From Lihuaxuella thermophila (lineage in GTDB: Bacteria; Bacillota; Bacilli; Thermoactinomycetales; Thermoactinomycetaceae): 64,000 bases of DNA. Position 1 is the first letter of the stretch; every line of letters begins with the position of its first letter. The stretch is taken from contig NZ_FOCQ01000009.1 in assembly GCF_900110165.1 (NCBI RefSeq), forward strand, positions 1 through 64,000. The letters are read 5' to 3'. The notes under the pieces were generated by a model. It ran no database searches and had not been told where the DNA came from. It worked only from the letters and a program-made list of their open reading frames with translations. Made by a program: the position numbers and the translations under genes. Positions 8,068 to 17,110 of this stretch are shown here, piece after piece.

Positions 8068-8985
8068 ATGATTAACTTATTTAATACTATTCGAAAAAAG
8101 ACCATGACATTGTTATTTAAAATCAACTATGAAGCATATCTAAAATTTTTATACAAATGGTACACTGGTTATACTCTTAATTTAGAAAATCCAATACGAT
8201 ACACTGAAAAACTTCAGTGGTTAAAATACAATTGGCGCGATCCTCTACTTACTGTTTGTGCAGATAAATGGTTAGTTAGACAGTATGTAAAAGAACAAGG
8301 ATATGAAAGCATCCTCAATGATCTTTATGGAGTGTATGATCATCCTGATGAAATAGACTTTGAAAAATTGCCAAACCAATTTGTATTAAAGTGCAACCAT
8401 GGTACTGGATACAATATTATCTGTAAAAATAAGAACACATTAGATATCCAAAAAACAAGAAAACAATTAAACAGATGGCTAAAGGAAACGTTCGGACTTT
8501 GGATGGGAGAATGGAATTACTCCAATATCCAACGCAAAATTATTTGCGAAAAATTTCTGCAAAATGAGGATGGGACGACGATTTATGATTATAAGATTTT
8601 TTGTTTTGGAGGAAGGGCCCATTATATTCAGGTAGACGTTGACCGGTTTGGAGAACATTGCAGAAACATATATGACACCAATTGGAGTTTAATGAATATC
8701 AGATTGCGATATCCCCATGTTCCATTTGAGATTAAGAAGCCGACTCAATTAGAAAAAATGATATCAATCGCAGAGAAATTAGCTGAACCTTTCTGTGAAG
8801 TTCGGGTAGATTTTTATTCTATTAATGCACAGATTGTTTTTGGAGAATTAACTTTTTTTCATGCGAGTGGATACCAAAAGTTTATTCCTGATGAGTGGGA
8901 TATCATTTGGGGGAAATTAATTGATTTATCAAGTATTAAAGAGGAAAGTTTGCGAGATAAAGGAAAGAAGTTCACTTCACAATAG
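8068..8985 (+). CDS. TupA-like ATP-grasp protein
   Basis: This 305-residue protein matches the TupA-like ATP-grasp family, named after the teichuronopeptide synthesis protein TupA and common in polysaccharide and glycan clusters. Hallmarks include FTEKLQW-like RYTEKLQWLKY near residue 50, a VCADKWLVRQYVKEQGY segment, FVLKCNHGTGYN (ATP-binding loop) and YDYKIFCFGG followed by IQVDVDRFGEH. AGAAGGAGG precedes the ATG. Such enzymes are expected to ligate a carboxylate, often an amino acid, to an amine or sugar. It begins a four-gene set with tight spacing. Confidence 0.8.
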   Translation: MINLFNTIRKKTMTLLFKINYEAYLKFLYKWYTGYTLNLENPIRYTEKLQWLKYNWRDPLLTVCADKWLVRQYVKEQGYESILNDLYGVYDHPDEIDFEKLPNQFVLKCNHGTGYNIICKNKNTLDIQKTRKQLNRWLKETFGLWMGEWNYSNIQRKIICEKFLQNEDGTTIYDYKIFCFGGRAHYIQVDVDRFGEHCRNIYDTNWSLMNIRLRYPHVPFEIKKPTQLEKMISIAEKLAEPFCEVRVDFYSINAQIVFGELTFFHASGYQKFIPDEWDIIWGKLIDLSSIKEESLRDKGKKFTSQ

Positions 8986-9009
8986 ATAAGACACGGGGGG
9001 ATTTAGAAA

Positions 9010-10380
9010 ATGACGAAAGTTGCTCACTTAGTTGTTGTTGGCTTCGATGAAATAGTTTCAAACAAATATTTGTCCTGTATTCAAGAAGCGATTAGCGCAG
9101 GTGCCATTGATTCATATTCGATCATTGATCTCGAATCACAAAGAGAGGAGATTATAAAAAGAATTGAATCATTGGAGTTGAAGCCGGAAAACGTATTTTT
9201 TCTCCCCGATCCTCAACATATTGACGAGTGGGCAAATCGCGCTGATTTTGAGCCAATATTCAGGGAACTGATAGATAAAAAAAGTACTATCAAAGTTTAT
9301 ATAGCCGCTGAGTTGAAAGCGCATGAAGGTTACTTAAGGTACTGTGTGGAAAACGGAATTCCTAGTCTTACTGAAAAACCAATATTTGCACCGATGAAAG
9401 ATGGGCGATTTGAGCCTTGCTTGATTGAATCTACGATGCAATATCTGATAAATGAAGCAAAAAATCATTCAGCGAAGCATTCCATCATGACACTGAGTCG
9501 ATATCATCAAATATACAATGATATTGTGATGGATTCTTTGAGATCGAAGATGATCGAACTACAGGCTCCTCTGACATCTTTTCACTTCCGGCACGCAGGG
9601 GGTGTCTGGAACCTGCATCATGAATATGAATTACGTGAAGATCACCCTTACAAATATGGATATGGAATGATTATGCATGGCGGTTATCATTATGTTGATC
9701 TCACAGTTCAATTTCTCAGTCTGAATAAATTAGTATTCCCTAATACCAGCTTTATAATAACTTTAAGTTCTTATGTTGCATATCCTGCAGACCAGAACGA
9801 TAGAATATCAAAAATATTCAGTGAAAAATTTGATGACAATCGGCCTGAGTGGTCTTCGATTGGCGAAAACTCATGCAAATATGGTGAAACAGATGTAACC
9901 ACCACCTTTTGTATGAAAGACAAACAATCAGGACGAACCATAACCCTGGGTACTATCTCACTGGAACAAACTACACCATCAGTTCGTTCGTGGAGGGAAT
10001 TCCCAGAGGGGGTCTATAACAAGAATGGGAGAGTGTCGAATGTTGATTTTGAAGCACAGCTCTCTACTCTACATTCTGTTAATGTACAATGCTTTGATGT
10101 ACCAATACGCAACATCAAAGAAATTGAAAGGATCGACGCTTTTGCAAGAATTTCCACACGAACGAATGCCTCTCTGCTCCCAGATGAAGAATATAACACA
10201 TCAGAAACCTTCAGTGGACTGTTTCATAGTGATAGTAATCGAAAATTAATGACTAAATGGCTTCTAGATGAGGAAGAAAGAAGCCTGTTAGATAATCATC
10301 TGCTGACCATGCGCTTGACACAAGCCATTGCTACCTCCATCCAACAACCTGGATATCCCGTTTCTTTTGATTTTATTTGA
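9010..10380 (+). CDS. Gfo/Idh/MocA-like oxidoreductase
   Basis: The product (456 aa) resembles Gfo/Idh/MocA dehydrogenases, which oxidise or reduce sugars with NAD(P). The N-terminus has a Rossmann-like strand (VAHLVVVGFDEIV), and GIPSLTEKPIF near residue 118 corresponds to the EKP motif with the catalytic lysine. RYHQIYND and HGGYHYVDL follow in the substrate domain. It is longer and more diverged than usual, and the classical GxGxxG is degenerate, so the assignment is less firm than for its neighbours. ACACGGGGGG precedes the ATG, 24 bases after the ATP-grasp gene. Confidence 0.65.
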   Translation: MTKVAHLVVVGFDEIVSNKYLSCIQEAISAGAIDSYSIIDLESQREEIIKRIESLELKPENVFFLPDPQHIDEWANRADFEPIFRELIDKKSTIKVYIAAELKAHEGYLRYCVENGIPSLTEKPIFAPMKDGRFEPCLIESTMQYLINEAKNHSAKHSIMTLSRYHQIYNDIVMDSLRSKMIELQAPLTSFHFRHAGGVWNLHHEYELREDHPYKYGYGMIMHGGYHYVDLTVQFLSLNKLVFPNTSFIITLSSYVAYPADQNDRISKIFSEKFDDNRPEWSSIGENSCKYGETDVTTTFCMKDKQSGRTITLGTISLEQTTPSVRSWREFPEGVYNKNGRVSNVDFEAQLSTLHSVNVQCFDVPIRNIKEIERIDAFARISTRTNASLLPDEEYNTSETFSGLFHSDSNRKLMTKWLLDEEERSLLDNHLLTMRLTQAIATSIQQPGYPVSFDFI

Positions 10381-10397
10381 GCATGGAGTGATTGGAT

Positions 10398-11063
10398 TTG
10401 AGAATTATCATGCCACAAAGTTCAGTAAAATCTTTTTATGAAAAAGCTATGAAAAACCGGATATCAACGCAAGAAAATTTATTGGCACCAGTTACGATGG
10501 ATTTTCTTAAAGTCTTGAGTAATTTTCCCAATGGGATTGGATTGAGAGCCATTGATCTGGGATATGGATATGGCAATTATTCAATAGAAATGGCGCAAAA
10601 AGGATTTCAAGTTACAGCTGTTGACTATGTTAAACGGGACTATTTTGAGAAGAGACTTGGAGACACAGTTTTAAGTGGAAAAATAACAATCATAGAGAGA
10701 GATCTGAATATATTTACACCAGAGGAACGATATGATGTCGTTGTTTCAAAAGATGTGCTTCATTTTTTAAGAAAAAGTAAGGTTGAAGAGTTAATCAATG
10801 TTTTAGTCAGACAAACAAACAAAAGAGGATGGCACTATCTTGTTATCTTTACAGATATCCGAAGGAAATCAGGTGATGGCAATGAGATTTTAATAGAAAA
10901 CGAAGCCCAACTCACTATAGAAGATCTGCTAAATTTGATTAACTTTAACTACCACAATTGGAAAGTGGATATTAAAGTTGAACCATACCAGGAAAAGGAT
11001 CGATCTGGAAAAGAGGATTATTTTAAAGCAAACAAGGTGACTCTTATTGCCAATAACCAGTGA
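10398..11063 (+). CDS. Class I SAM-dependent methyltransferase
   Basis: The product (221 aa) has a class I methyltransferase core: motif I IDLGYGYGNYSIEMA near residue 51, an acidic motif II (VTAVDY), and YDVVVSKDVLHFLRK for the post-II region. GGAGTG at 10385-10390 is 7 bases before a TTG at 10398, preferred over the TTG at 10392. It lies within the ATP-grasp/oxidoreductase/glycosyltransferase set, so it probably methylates the same small molecule or glycan. Confidence 0.75.
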   Translation: MRIIMPQSSVKSFYEKAMKNRISTQENLLAPVTMDFLKVLSNFPNGIGLRAIDLGYGYGNYSIEMAQKGFQVTAVDYVKRDYFEKRLGDTVLSGKITIIERDLNIFTPEERYDVVVSKDVLHFLRKSKVEELINVLVRQTNKRGWHYLVIFTDIRRKSGDGNEILIENEAQLTIEDLLNLINFNYHNWKVDIKVEPYQEKDRSGKEDYFKANKVTLIANNQ

Positions 11064-11090
11064 TAATTTCACAGAGAAAGGGAGCCGACT

Positions 11091-12005
11091 ATGAGCAGGC
11101 GAGGAATAAGCATCATTATCCCATGCTTTAATGCTGGGCGCTTCCTTGTGGATGCTGTTGATTCTATCCGAAAACAACCTTTTCAATGTGAGCATGAGTG
11201 TATAGTAATTGATGATGGATCAACCGAAGCCGAAACTCTGGAAGCTCTACTAGAGACAGAGAGGGCTGGAGATACAATAGTCATTCGAATGGAAAAAAAT
11301 CAAGGAGCTCAATATGCCAGAAATGTTGGTATACGGTTGGCGAAATATGACTACATTCTGCCTTTGGACGCCGATGATTGCTTAAATACTGATCAGGAGA
11401 TATTGAGTTCAGGAACGTATGCAGATCGGGCGATTCAAGTTCTTGAGGAGCGACCGGATGTAGCTTTTGTACACTCCATCTCTTGCATGTTTGGTGATTA
11501 CAACGGATACACCATTTCGGCATACCCTGTTACATCTACGCAAATTCTCCACAAACATCATGCACAAACGAGTATCATTTACCGGAAAGAAGATGCTATT
11601 CGAGCAGGATGTTATCATGAGTCGATCTTAAAATGGCAAGACTGGTCATTTGCGGTTTCTCTGTTAAACGCCAGATTTAAGCAAAACAAGGAAAACAATA
11701 TCCATTTCTTTGAAATACCTTATCACCTTTATCGTATTCATAATAATCCAAGCAGAATTTCTTCCAAAAACCTCAGTGAAAGAAAGTTGACAAGACTAAC
11801 AATCGAACATAATTTAGAAATATTTTCTGCTACTTTCCCGAATATGACAGTAGACGAAATCACTAACAAAGTAATTTCAAGCAAACCCGATAAACTCACT
11901 GATTTGTTGTACATCGCATCCAACAACGTTCAGACTGCGCTCGATATGGTCAATCAAAGAGGATACCGATTAACATCTGACATTGAGCCAAACAACATAC
12001 CCTAA
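11091..12005 (+). CDS. Family 2 glycosyltransferase
   Basis: The product (304 aa) is a GT-A fold glycosyltransferase. It begins with ISIIIPCFNAGRFLVDAVDS, then CIVIDDGSTEAET for nucleotide-sugar binding, ILPLDADD as the metal-binding DxD-like motif (near residue 92), and WQDWSF in the acceptor region. GAAAGGGAG precedes the ATG. It closes the four-gene set and ends just before the terminator shared with the convergent valS. Confidence 0.85.
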   Translation: MSRRGISIIIPCFNAGRFLVDAVDSIRKQPFQCEHECIVIDDGSTEAETLEALLETERAGDTIVIRMEKNQGAQYARNVGIRLAKYDYILPLDADDCLNTDQEILSSGTYADRAIQVLEERPDVAFVHSISCMFGDYNGYTISAYPVTSTQILHKHHAQTSIIYRKEDAIRAGCYHESILKWQDWSFAVSLLNARFKQNKENNIHFFEIPYHLYRIHNNPSRISSKNLSERKLTRLTIEHNLEIFSATFPNMTVDEITNKVISSKPDKLTDLLYIASNNVQTALDMVNQRGYRLTSDIEPNNIP

Positions 12006-12007
12006 AT

Positions 12008-12050
12008 AAAAAAGGGGATGCATCCTTTATAAAGATCCATCCCCTTTTTT
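12008..12050. terminator. Bidirectional terminator between glycosyltransferase and valS
   Basis: GGGGATG (12014-12020) pairs with CATCCCC (12038-12044), flanked by A and T runs on both sides, so it can end transcription of both convergent genes. Confidence 0.85.
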
Positions 12051-12051
12051 A

Positions 12052-14703
12052 TTAACTCTGAAGTTGGGCCAATCGTGCTTTCACTTTCTCTCGTTTTTCA
12101 AGATAATCTTTTTCCTTTTTGCGTTCTTCTTCTACCACATGAGCAGGAGCTTTATTTATAAACTCTTGATTCGACAGTTTCTTTTGAACTCGCTCGACTT
12201 CTGCATTCAGTGTCTTCAGTTCTTTCTTTAAACGTTCCACTTCCTGATCAATATCAATCAATCCTGCGAGTGGTAATAAGATTTCTGCTCCTGTCACCAC
12301 AGCGGTCATGGCTTTCTCGGAAATCGAGATATCCGAACCTATAATAAGATTTTCCGGATTACATTGTTGGCGAATCCACATCTCCCCACGGCGCATATAG
12401 TTTAACGTTTTTTCATTATCCGGCCGAATGAAGATATTTACCTTCTTACTAAGCGGTACATTCACTTCGGCACGGATATTCCGAACACTGCGAATTACTT
12501 CCATGTAGAGATTCATTTGTTCTACTGCTTCGGGGAATTGGAAGCGCTCGACGAACTCTGGCCATTTTGCAATCATGATGCTTTTTCCTTCATGTGGCAG
12601 GTTTTGCCATATTTCTTCTGTAACAAATGGCATGAATGGATGGAGTAAGCGAAGAATCCGATCAAGTACATAACAGAGAACGGATCGAGTGGTTTTTTTC
12701 GCGTTTGAATCATCCCCGTACAACGACAACTTCGCAAATTCAATGTACCAGTCACAGAATTCATCCCATATAAATTCATACAACGCCTTACCAGCTTCGT
12801 TAAAGTGATACTCTTCCAATTGATGTGTCACGTAGTTAATGGTCTCCTGCAAGCGGGTTAGAATCCATTGGTCCGCCGTATTCAATGACCCAGAGAGATC
12901 GATATCGTTGACACCGAAGTCATCAAGGTTCATTAATACAAAGCGCGATGCATTCCAAATCTTGTTAATAAAATTACGTGCTGATTCCAAGCGTTCCCAT
13001 CGGAAGCGTAGGTCCTGACCTGGTGTTGATCCAGTCGAAATCATGAACCGCATGGTATCTGCACCATATTGGTCGATGACTTCCAGCGGATCAACTCCGT
13101 TACCAAGCGATTTGGACATCTTGATCCCTTCTGCGTCACGAACCAATCCATGGATAATAACATCCTTGAATGGTTTTTCACCCGTAAACTCCAATGCAGT
13201 GAAGATCATACGTGCGACCCAAGGATAGATGATATCATGCCCAGTAACCAATACGTTGTTTGGATAGTACCGACTTAAATCAGCAGTCTTTTCAGGCCAG
13301 CCCATCGTAGAAAAAGGCCATAAAGCAGAACTAAACCATGTATCTAATACATCTTCATCTTGCAAAATGTTCGAGCTTCCGCACTTGGAACAAGAAGATG
13401 GATCTTCCATGGATACAGTGATTTCCCCACAGTTTTTACAATGCCATGCCGGGATGCGATGCCCCCACCACAATTGCCGTGAGATACACCAGTCACGGAT
13501 ATTCTCAATCCAGTCCACATAAAGCTTTTCAAATCGCTCGGGTACAAATCTTACCTTGTCCTCGCTCTTTTGCAATTGAATTGCCTTTTCGGCGAGAGGT
13601 TTCATCTTTACAAACCATTGAGTTGACAAATATGGTTCTACCACTGCGCCACTACGCTCACTGTGCCCCACTGAATGAACATGTTCTTCGATCTTGATGA
13701 GGTAACCGGCTTCTTCCAAATCCTTGATAATTTGCTTACGGCATTCAAAACGATCCATACCCTGGTATTTACTGGCCAGTTCATTCATTTTTCCACTTTC
13801 ATCCATGACCAGGATCTGCGGGAGGTTGTGACGCTTACCGACTTCAAAGTCATTCGGATCATGGGCGGGAGTGATTTTTACCGCTCCGCTTCCAAACTCC
13901 GGATCAACATAGTCATCCGCAATAATCGGGATTTCTCGGCCAGCAATGGGAAGAGTAATCGTTTTTCCAATCAGGTCTTTGTACCTCTCGTCTTCTGGAT
14001 GCACCGCCACCGCTGTATCGCCAAGCATCGTTTCCGGACGAGTAGTTGCGACTTCGATAAATCCTGAACCATCGGAGAGTGGATAACGGAGATGATAAAG
14101 CGCTCCTTTTACCTCTTTATAAATGACTTCAATATCAGAAATTGCCGTCCGTGCTACGGGGTCCCAGTTAATGATGTATTTACCGCGATAAATCAAACCT
14201 TTGTTGTATAAATCAACAAACACCTTACGAACGGCTCTGGACAAGCCTTCATCCATTGTGAAGCGTTCCCTTGAATAGTCGATGGAGAAACCCATTTTGC
14301 TCCACTGCTCACGGATAATCGATGCAAAGTGTTCCTTCCATGCCCATGTTTTTTCTAAGAATGCTTCACGGCCAAGATCATGGCGATTGATTCCCTCTTT
14401 ACGTAGCTTTTCCTCCACCTTGGCCTGGGTTGCTATTCCTGCATGATCCATGCCAGGGAGCCATAAGGTATCATACCCTTGCATTCGTTTCATCCGGATC
14501 AGGATGTCCTGCAAAGTAAAATCCAAAGCATGCCCCATGTGCAACATGCCCGTTACGTTTGGCGGAGGCATCACAATACAGAAAGGCTCGCTGTTTTGAT
14601 CCTCTGAGGCTTTGAACAAATCATTATCCAGCCAAAACTGATATCTTTTACTTTCCACCGATTTGGGATCATACTTTGTGGGCATTTGAATTTCTTTTGC
14701 CAT
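12052..14703 (-). CDS. valS: Valyl-tRNA synthetase (island-borne copy)
   Basis: This complete class I synthetase (883 aa) charges tRNA-Val. [17 protein letters not shown] carries the HIGH signature near residue 56, KMSKSLGNG the KMSKS loop near residue 525, and the C-terminal ~65 residues form the usual coiled-coil arm (from [20 protein letters not shown]). AAGGAGG abuts the ATG at 14712, so the ATG at 14703 (MAKEIQMPT), 9 bases from the site, is the better start. A T-box leader controls it. Its protein clearly differs from the plus-strand valS remnant at 15203-15601, so it is not a simple duplicate. It is the only intact valS in the window, and it lies at the edge of an AT-rich island. Confidence 0.95.
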   Translation of the reverse strand: MAKEIQMPTKYDPKSVESKRYQFWLDNDLFKASEDQNSEPFCIVMPPPNVTGMLHMGHALDFTLQDILIRMKRMQGYDTLWLPGMDHAGIATQAKVEEKLRKEGINRHDLGREAFLEKTWAWKEHFASIIREQWSKMGFSIDYSRERFTMDEGLSRAVRKVFVDLYNKGLIYRGKYIINWDPVARTAISDIEVIYKEVKGALYHLRYPLSDGSGFIEVATTRPETMLGDTAVAVHPEDERYKDLIGKTITLPIAGREIPIIADDYVDPEFGSGAVKITPAHDPNDFEVGKRHNLPQILVMDESGKMNELASKYQGMDRFECRKQIIKDLEEAGYLIKIEEHVHSVGHSERSGAVVEPYLSTQWFVKMKPLAEKAIQLQKSEDKVRFVPERFEKLYVDWIENIRDWCISRQLWWGHRIPAWHCKNCGEITVSMEDPSSCSKCGSSNILQDEDVLDTWFSSALWPFSTMGWPEKTADLSRYYPNNVLVTGHDIIYPWVARMIFTALEFTGEKPFKDVIIHGLVRDAEGIKMSKSLGNGVDPLEVIDQYGADTMRFMISTGSTPGQDLRFRWERLESARNFINKIWNASRFVLMNLDDFGVNDIDLSGSLNTADQWILTRLQETINYVTHQLEEYHFNEAGKALYEFIWDEFCDWYIEFAKLSLYGDDSNAKKTTRSVLCYVLDRILRLLHPFMPFVTEEIWQNLPHEGKSIMIAKWPEFVERFQFPEAVEQMNLYMEVIRSVRNIRAEVNVPLSKKVNIFIRPDNEKTLNYMRRGEMWIRQQCNPENLIIGSDISISEKAMTAVVTGAEILLPLAGLIDIDQEVERLKKELKTLNAEVERVQKKLSNQEFINKAPAHVVEEERKKEKDYLEKREKVKARLAQLQS

Positions 14704-14726
14704 CGGCTTCATCCTCCTTACAATTG

Positions 14727-14998
14727 TAAAAGCCCTTCATCTTTCAAAGGACGAAGGGCTCGCGGTACCACCTTTGTTAGTGAAAAAATCAATGATTTCT
14801 CCACTCACTCATCTCCATTAACGCAGGAACACGTTTCCCACTACTGACCGAAAATCCGGCGTTGGCAGGAACAACTCAGGAGTGACCTTCAACAGGTTCC
14901 ACCCGAAGAACCTCTCAGCTACCAAATCAAGGGATTTGGCAGATTCTTCTCTCTGAGGGTTTCCTCTGTTTACTCTTCTCCGTCAATGTCTTTTCGTA
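14727..14998 (-). promoter_or_regulatory. T-box riboswitch of valS
   Basis: On the minus strand the leader contains the T-box core AAAGGTGGTACCGCG (14761-14775). A terminator follows (stem GCCCTTC.../...GAAGGGC, 14731-14760, with a T run), which the antiterminator would replace when uncharged tRNA binds. The upstream half (14880-14990) has the paired elements expected for Stem I, including an AGAGAG-like stretch. A GUC (valine) triplet followed by A at 14884-14886 is the likely specifier; that position is inferred from sequence without folding. Confidence 0.88.
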
Positions 14999-15022
14999 AT
15001 TAAAAAAACAACTTTAGTAACT

Positions 15023-15052
15023 ATATTATTTGTACACTTATATTCTGGTCAA
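15023..15052 (-). promoter_or_regulatory. Probable sigma-A promoter of the valS leader
   Basis: On the minus strand TTGACC (15047-15052) and TAATAT (15023-15028) are separated by 18 bases, upstream of the T-box leader. Confidence 0.5.
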
Positions 15053-15202
15053 TATTAAACTGATTAATACCATTCTATAATTAGCACTAGATTTGAGTCA
15101 ATATTTTACATAGCCCATTTCTTTGGATTTAACACTATAAGTTGTTTTAAAAATAACCACAGGATTCAGAAATACGATAAGATATATTATTAAGAGACTA
15201 CC
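15053..15202. other. AT-rich junction segment, no gene
   Basis: This stretch lies between the valS promoter and the remnant of the resident valS. It is AT-rich, and no gene, repeat or recombinase site is recognisable. The composition change at its right end marks the island border. Confidence 0.4.
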
Positions 15203-15601
15203 CCCAAACATCAAATCGAGCTGTTGGTTCGCCCGGATCAGGATACAGTGGCGATCTTGAAGAATAACGAGCCGGCGATTCGCAGGCTGTGCGGAGTAAG
15301 CAAACTGACCGTCGATCCGGAGTTGAAGCGACCGGATCAATCGATGACGGCTGTGGTGACAGGGGCGGAGCTGTTCCTCCCGCTGGCCGGTCTGGTTGAC
15401 ATTGAACAAACCAAAGCACGCCTGAAGGCTGAGCTGAAAAAACTGGATGCGGAAGTGGAACGGGTGGAGAAAAAGCTTTCCAACCCGGGATTTGTAGCAA
15501 AAGCCCCGGCACACGTAGTGGAAGCAGAAAGACAAAAAGGGGAAGAATACAAAGAAAAACGGGAAAAAGTATTGGCCCGTCTCCGGGAAATTGAGGCTTA
15601 A
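15203..15601 (+). pseudogene. valS: 3' remnant of the resident valyl-tRNA synthetase gene
   Basis: The frame reads PKHQIELLVRPDQDT..., then [20 protein letters not shown] and the coiled-coil end [19 protein letters not shown], ending ...LARLREIEA. It aligns without gaps to the last ~130 residues of ValRS, including the island copy ([20 protein letters not shown]), but is distinct in sequence and GC-richer. In-frame stops just upstream (TAA at 15191) show that everything before is missing, including the catalytic domain. Its position directly before folC on the same strand matches the common Bacillales order valS-folC, so this is the original gene, truncated by the island. Confidence 0.9.
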
Positions 15602-15625
15602 TCTTCAATGGACCCGCTATTTTCC

Positions 15626-15656
15626 AGGGTAGGAGATTCTCCTACCCTCTCTCGTG
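15626..15656 (+). terminator. Hairpin after the valS remnant
   Basis: A perfect 10-bp stem (15626-15635 with 15639-15648) with a 3-base loop follows the valS' stop codon. The downstream T content is poor, so termination may be weak. Confidence 0.45.
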
Positions 15657-15659
15657 TTA

Positions 15660-15687
15660 TTGACGTGAGCCTCACATATATTAAAAT
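15660..15687 (+). promoter_or_regulatory. Probable sigma-A promoter of folC
   Basis: TTGACG and TAAAAT are separated by 16 bases, about 50 bases before the folC start. With the resident valS gone, this promoter would be needed to express folC. Confidence 0.5.
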
Positions 15688-15739
15688 GTACAGAGTATAA
15701 CTCTTTTTCAATCCAAAATGGTCGGCGGGAAGGGAAAGA

Positions 15740-17083
15740 ATGACGATGGAACAAACCAGAACATTTGCCACCTCCGAAGAAGTATTCCGGTGGATGGATC
15801 AAACGTGCAGAAAGTCTGTGAAATACGGCTTGGAGCGGATGGAATGGGTACTCGGGCGTCTCGGACACCCGGAGCGGAGATGCAAATTTATTCACATCGC
15901 CGGAACCAACGGTAAAGGTTCCACGGCTGCGATGATCTCCTCGGTGCTCATCGAAGCGGGCTATCCGACGGGAATGTTTATCTCACCTTATGTCACGGAG
16001 TGGAATGAGCGGATTCAATTTGACGGGGAACCGATCTCAGAAGCCTCGTTTGTTCACTGGGCCAACCATTTGCGCCCGTTCGCGGAAGAGATGAATCAAT
16101 TGGAGATCGGTGCACCCACCTGGTTTGAGTTTATGACCCTGTTGGCCATCTGTTATTTTGCCTATGAAGCTTCTCCATGGTTTATCGTATGGGAAACAGG
16201 GCTCGGCGGCCGCTTGGATTCCACCAATGTGGTTTATCCGCTGGTCTCGGTCATCACTCACGTCGGGTTTGACCATAAAGACATGCTCGGGGATACGCTC
16301 GCGGAGATCGCCAAAGAAAAAGCGGGCATTATCAAACCGGGAGTGCCGGTCGTCTGTGGTTCCGAAGAGGAAGAGGCATTGAGAGTCATTGCCGAGGAAG
16401 CGAGACAGAAGAAATGCAATCTTTATGTCCTTCACAAGGATTACCAGATTGAACTGGTCCATTCCGATTCCGAACGCCAAACATTCCATTTTGCGAATGC
16501 ATACCGCCGTCTCTTGAATTTGGAAATCCCTCTCGCGGGCGAACATCAACTGCGAAATGCCGGCACGGCGCTCATGACGCTCGATATTCTGCGGCAAAAT
16601 TACGCTACCGTCATGGAAGACGAGCAGATTGGACAAGGTTTGAAAAGAGTGAACTGGCCGGGAAGGATGGAGAAAGTGAGCGACCAGCCTCTCATCGTGC
16701 TTGACGGCGGTCACAATCCGGACGGCATTCGCGCCCTGGTTTCTTCCGTAAGACAACTTTATACATATGAACGCTTGATTCTGATGGTTGCCGTGATGAA
16801 GGATAAGGACGTCAAAGAAATGTTGAAGCCCCTTCTCTCTGTTTGCGATATGGTGATCACGACGCAGGTGCAGGACCAACCGCGCAGTTTCTCCGCGGAC
16901 GAACTGGCGGATGAGATTAAGGGGATGGACCCCGGTGTGCCTGTCCTTGCAGCCCCAACAGCGGAAGAGGGTTTATCCTTAATGAAAAAACAAGCGACGG
17001 ACAAAGATTTGCTGTTGATTACAGGTTCTCTTTATCTGATTTCCGAAATCCGTCCGCTTCTGATCCAAAAATCAGACGAATAA
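15740..17083 (+). CDS. folC: Folylpolyglutamate synthase / dihydrofolate synthase
   Basis: This cytoplasmic Mur-ligase-family enzyme (447 aa) adds glutamate to folates or dihydropteroate using ATP. It shows the P-loop IAGTNGKGSTAAM near residue 54, TGLGGRLDSTNVV near residue 154, and the lysine region EIAKEKAGIIKPGVP near residue 190. AAGGGAAAG precedes the ATG. It follows the valS remnant as expected for the ancestral valS-folC order and leads into murC 18-27 bases downstream. Confidence 0.95.
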   Translation: MTMEQTRTFATSEEVFRWMDQTCRKSVKYGLERMEWVLGRLGHPERRCKFIHIAGTNGKGSTAAMISSVLIEAGYPTGMFISPYVTEWNERIQFDGEPISEASFVHWANHLRPFAEEMNQLEIGAPTWFEFMTLLAICYFAYEASPWFIVWETGLGGRLDSTNVVYPLVSVITHVGFDHKDMLGDTLAEIAKEKAGIIKPGVPVVCGSEEEEALRVIAEEARQKKCNLYVLHKDYQIELVHSDSERQTFHFANAYRRLLNLEIPLAGEHQLRNAGTALMTLDILRQNYATVMEDEQIGQGLKRVNWPGRMEKVSDQPLIVLDGGHNPDGIRALVSSVRQLYTYERLILMVAVMKDKDVKEMLKPLLSVCDMVITTQVQDQPRSFSADELADEIKGMDPGVPVLAAPTAEEGLSLMKKQATDKDLLLITGSLYLISEIRPLLIQKSDE

Positions 17084-17110
17084 AAGTATAGATAAAGGCT
17101 GGTGATTGAT

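Larger units (their letters stand above)
76..15202. other. AT-rich accessory island ending inside the resident valS
   Basis: The DNA from roughly 76 to 15,202 is clearly richer in A and T than what follows. It carries accessory genes (defence-type ATPase, nuclease and methylase, a peptide-type regulator, sugar and glycan enzymes) plus a complete valS. The right end is sharp: from about 15,203 the sequence is the 3' end of a different, GC-richer valS on the opposite strand, leading into folC. The left end is approximate, placed where base composition changes after the first ~75 bases. No integrase, transposase or flanking direct repeat was seen, so the mechanism of entry is unknown. Confidence 0.6.

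Noticed and set aside
13675-14067. Long plus-strand ORF inside valS
   Set aside because: It is antisense to the conserved ValRS coding region, has no ribosome binding site, and its translation shows no recognisable domain.
1-15202. Integrase, transposase or CRISPR array explaining the island
   Set aside because: Looked for and not found; no repeat-spacer pattern, recombinase motif or flanking direct repeat was seen, so the island is called on composition, content and the broken valS only.
15098-15608. Minus-strand ORFs across the valS remnant
   Set aside because: Both are antisense to the clear ValRS C-terminus and lack recognisable features.
16037-16879. 280-codon minus-strand ORF opposite folC
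   Set aside because: Antisense to folC; no binding site or domain.
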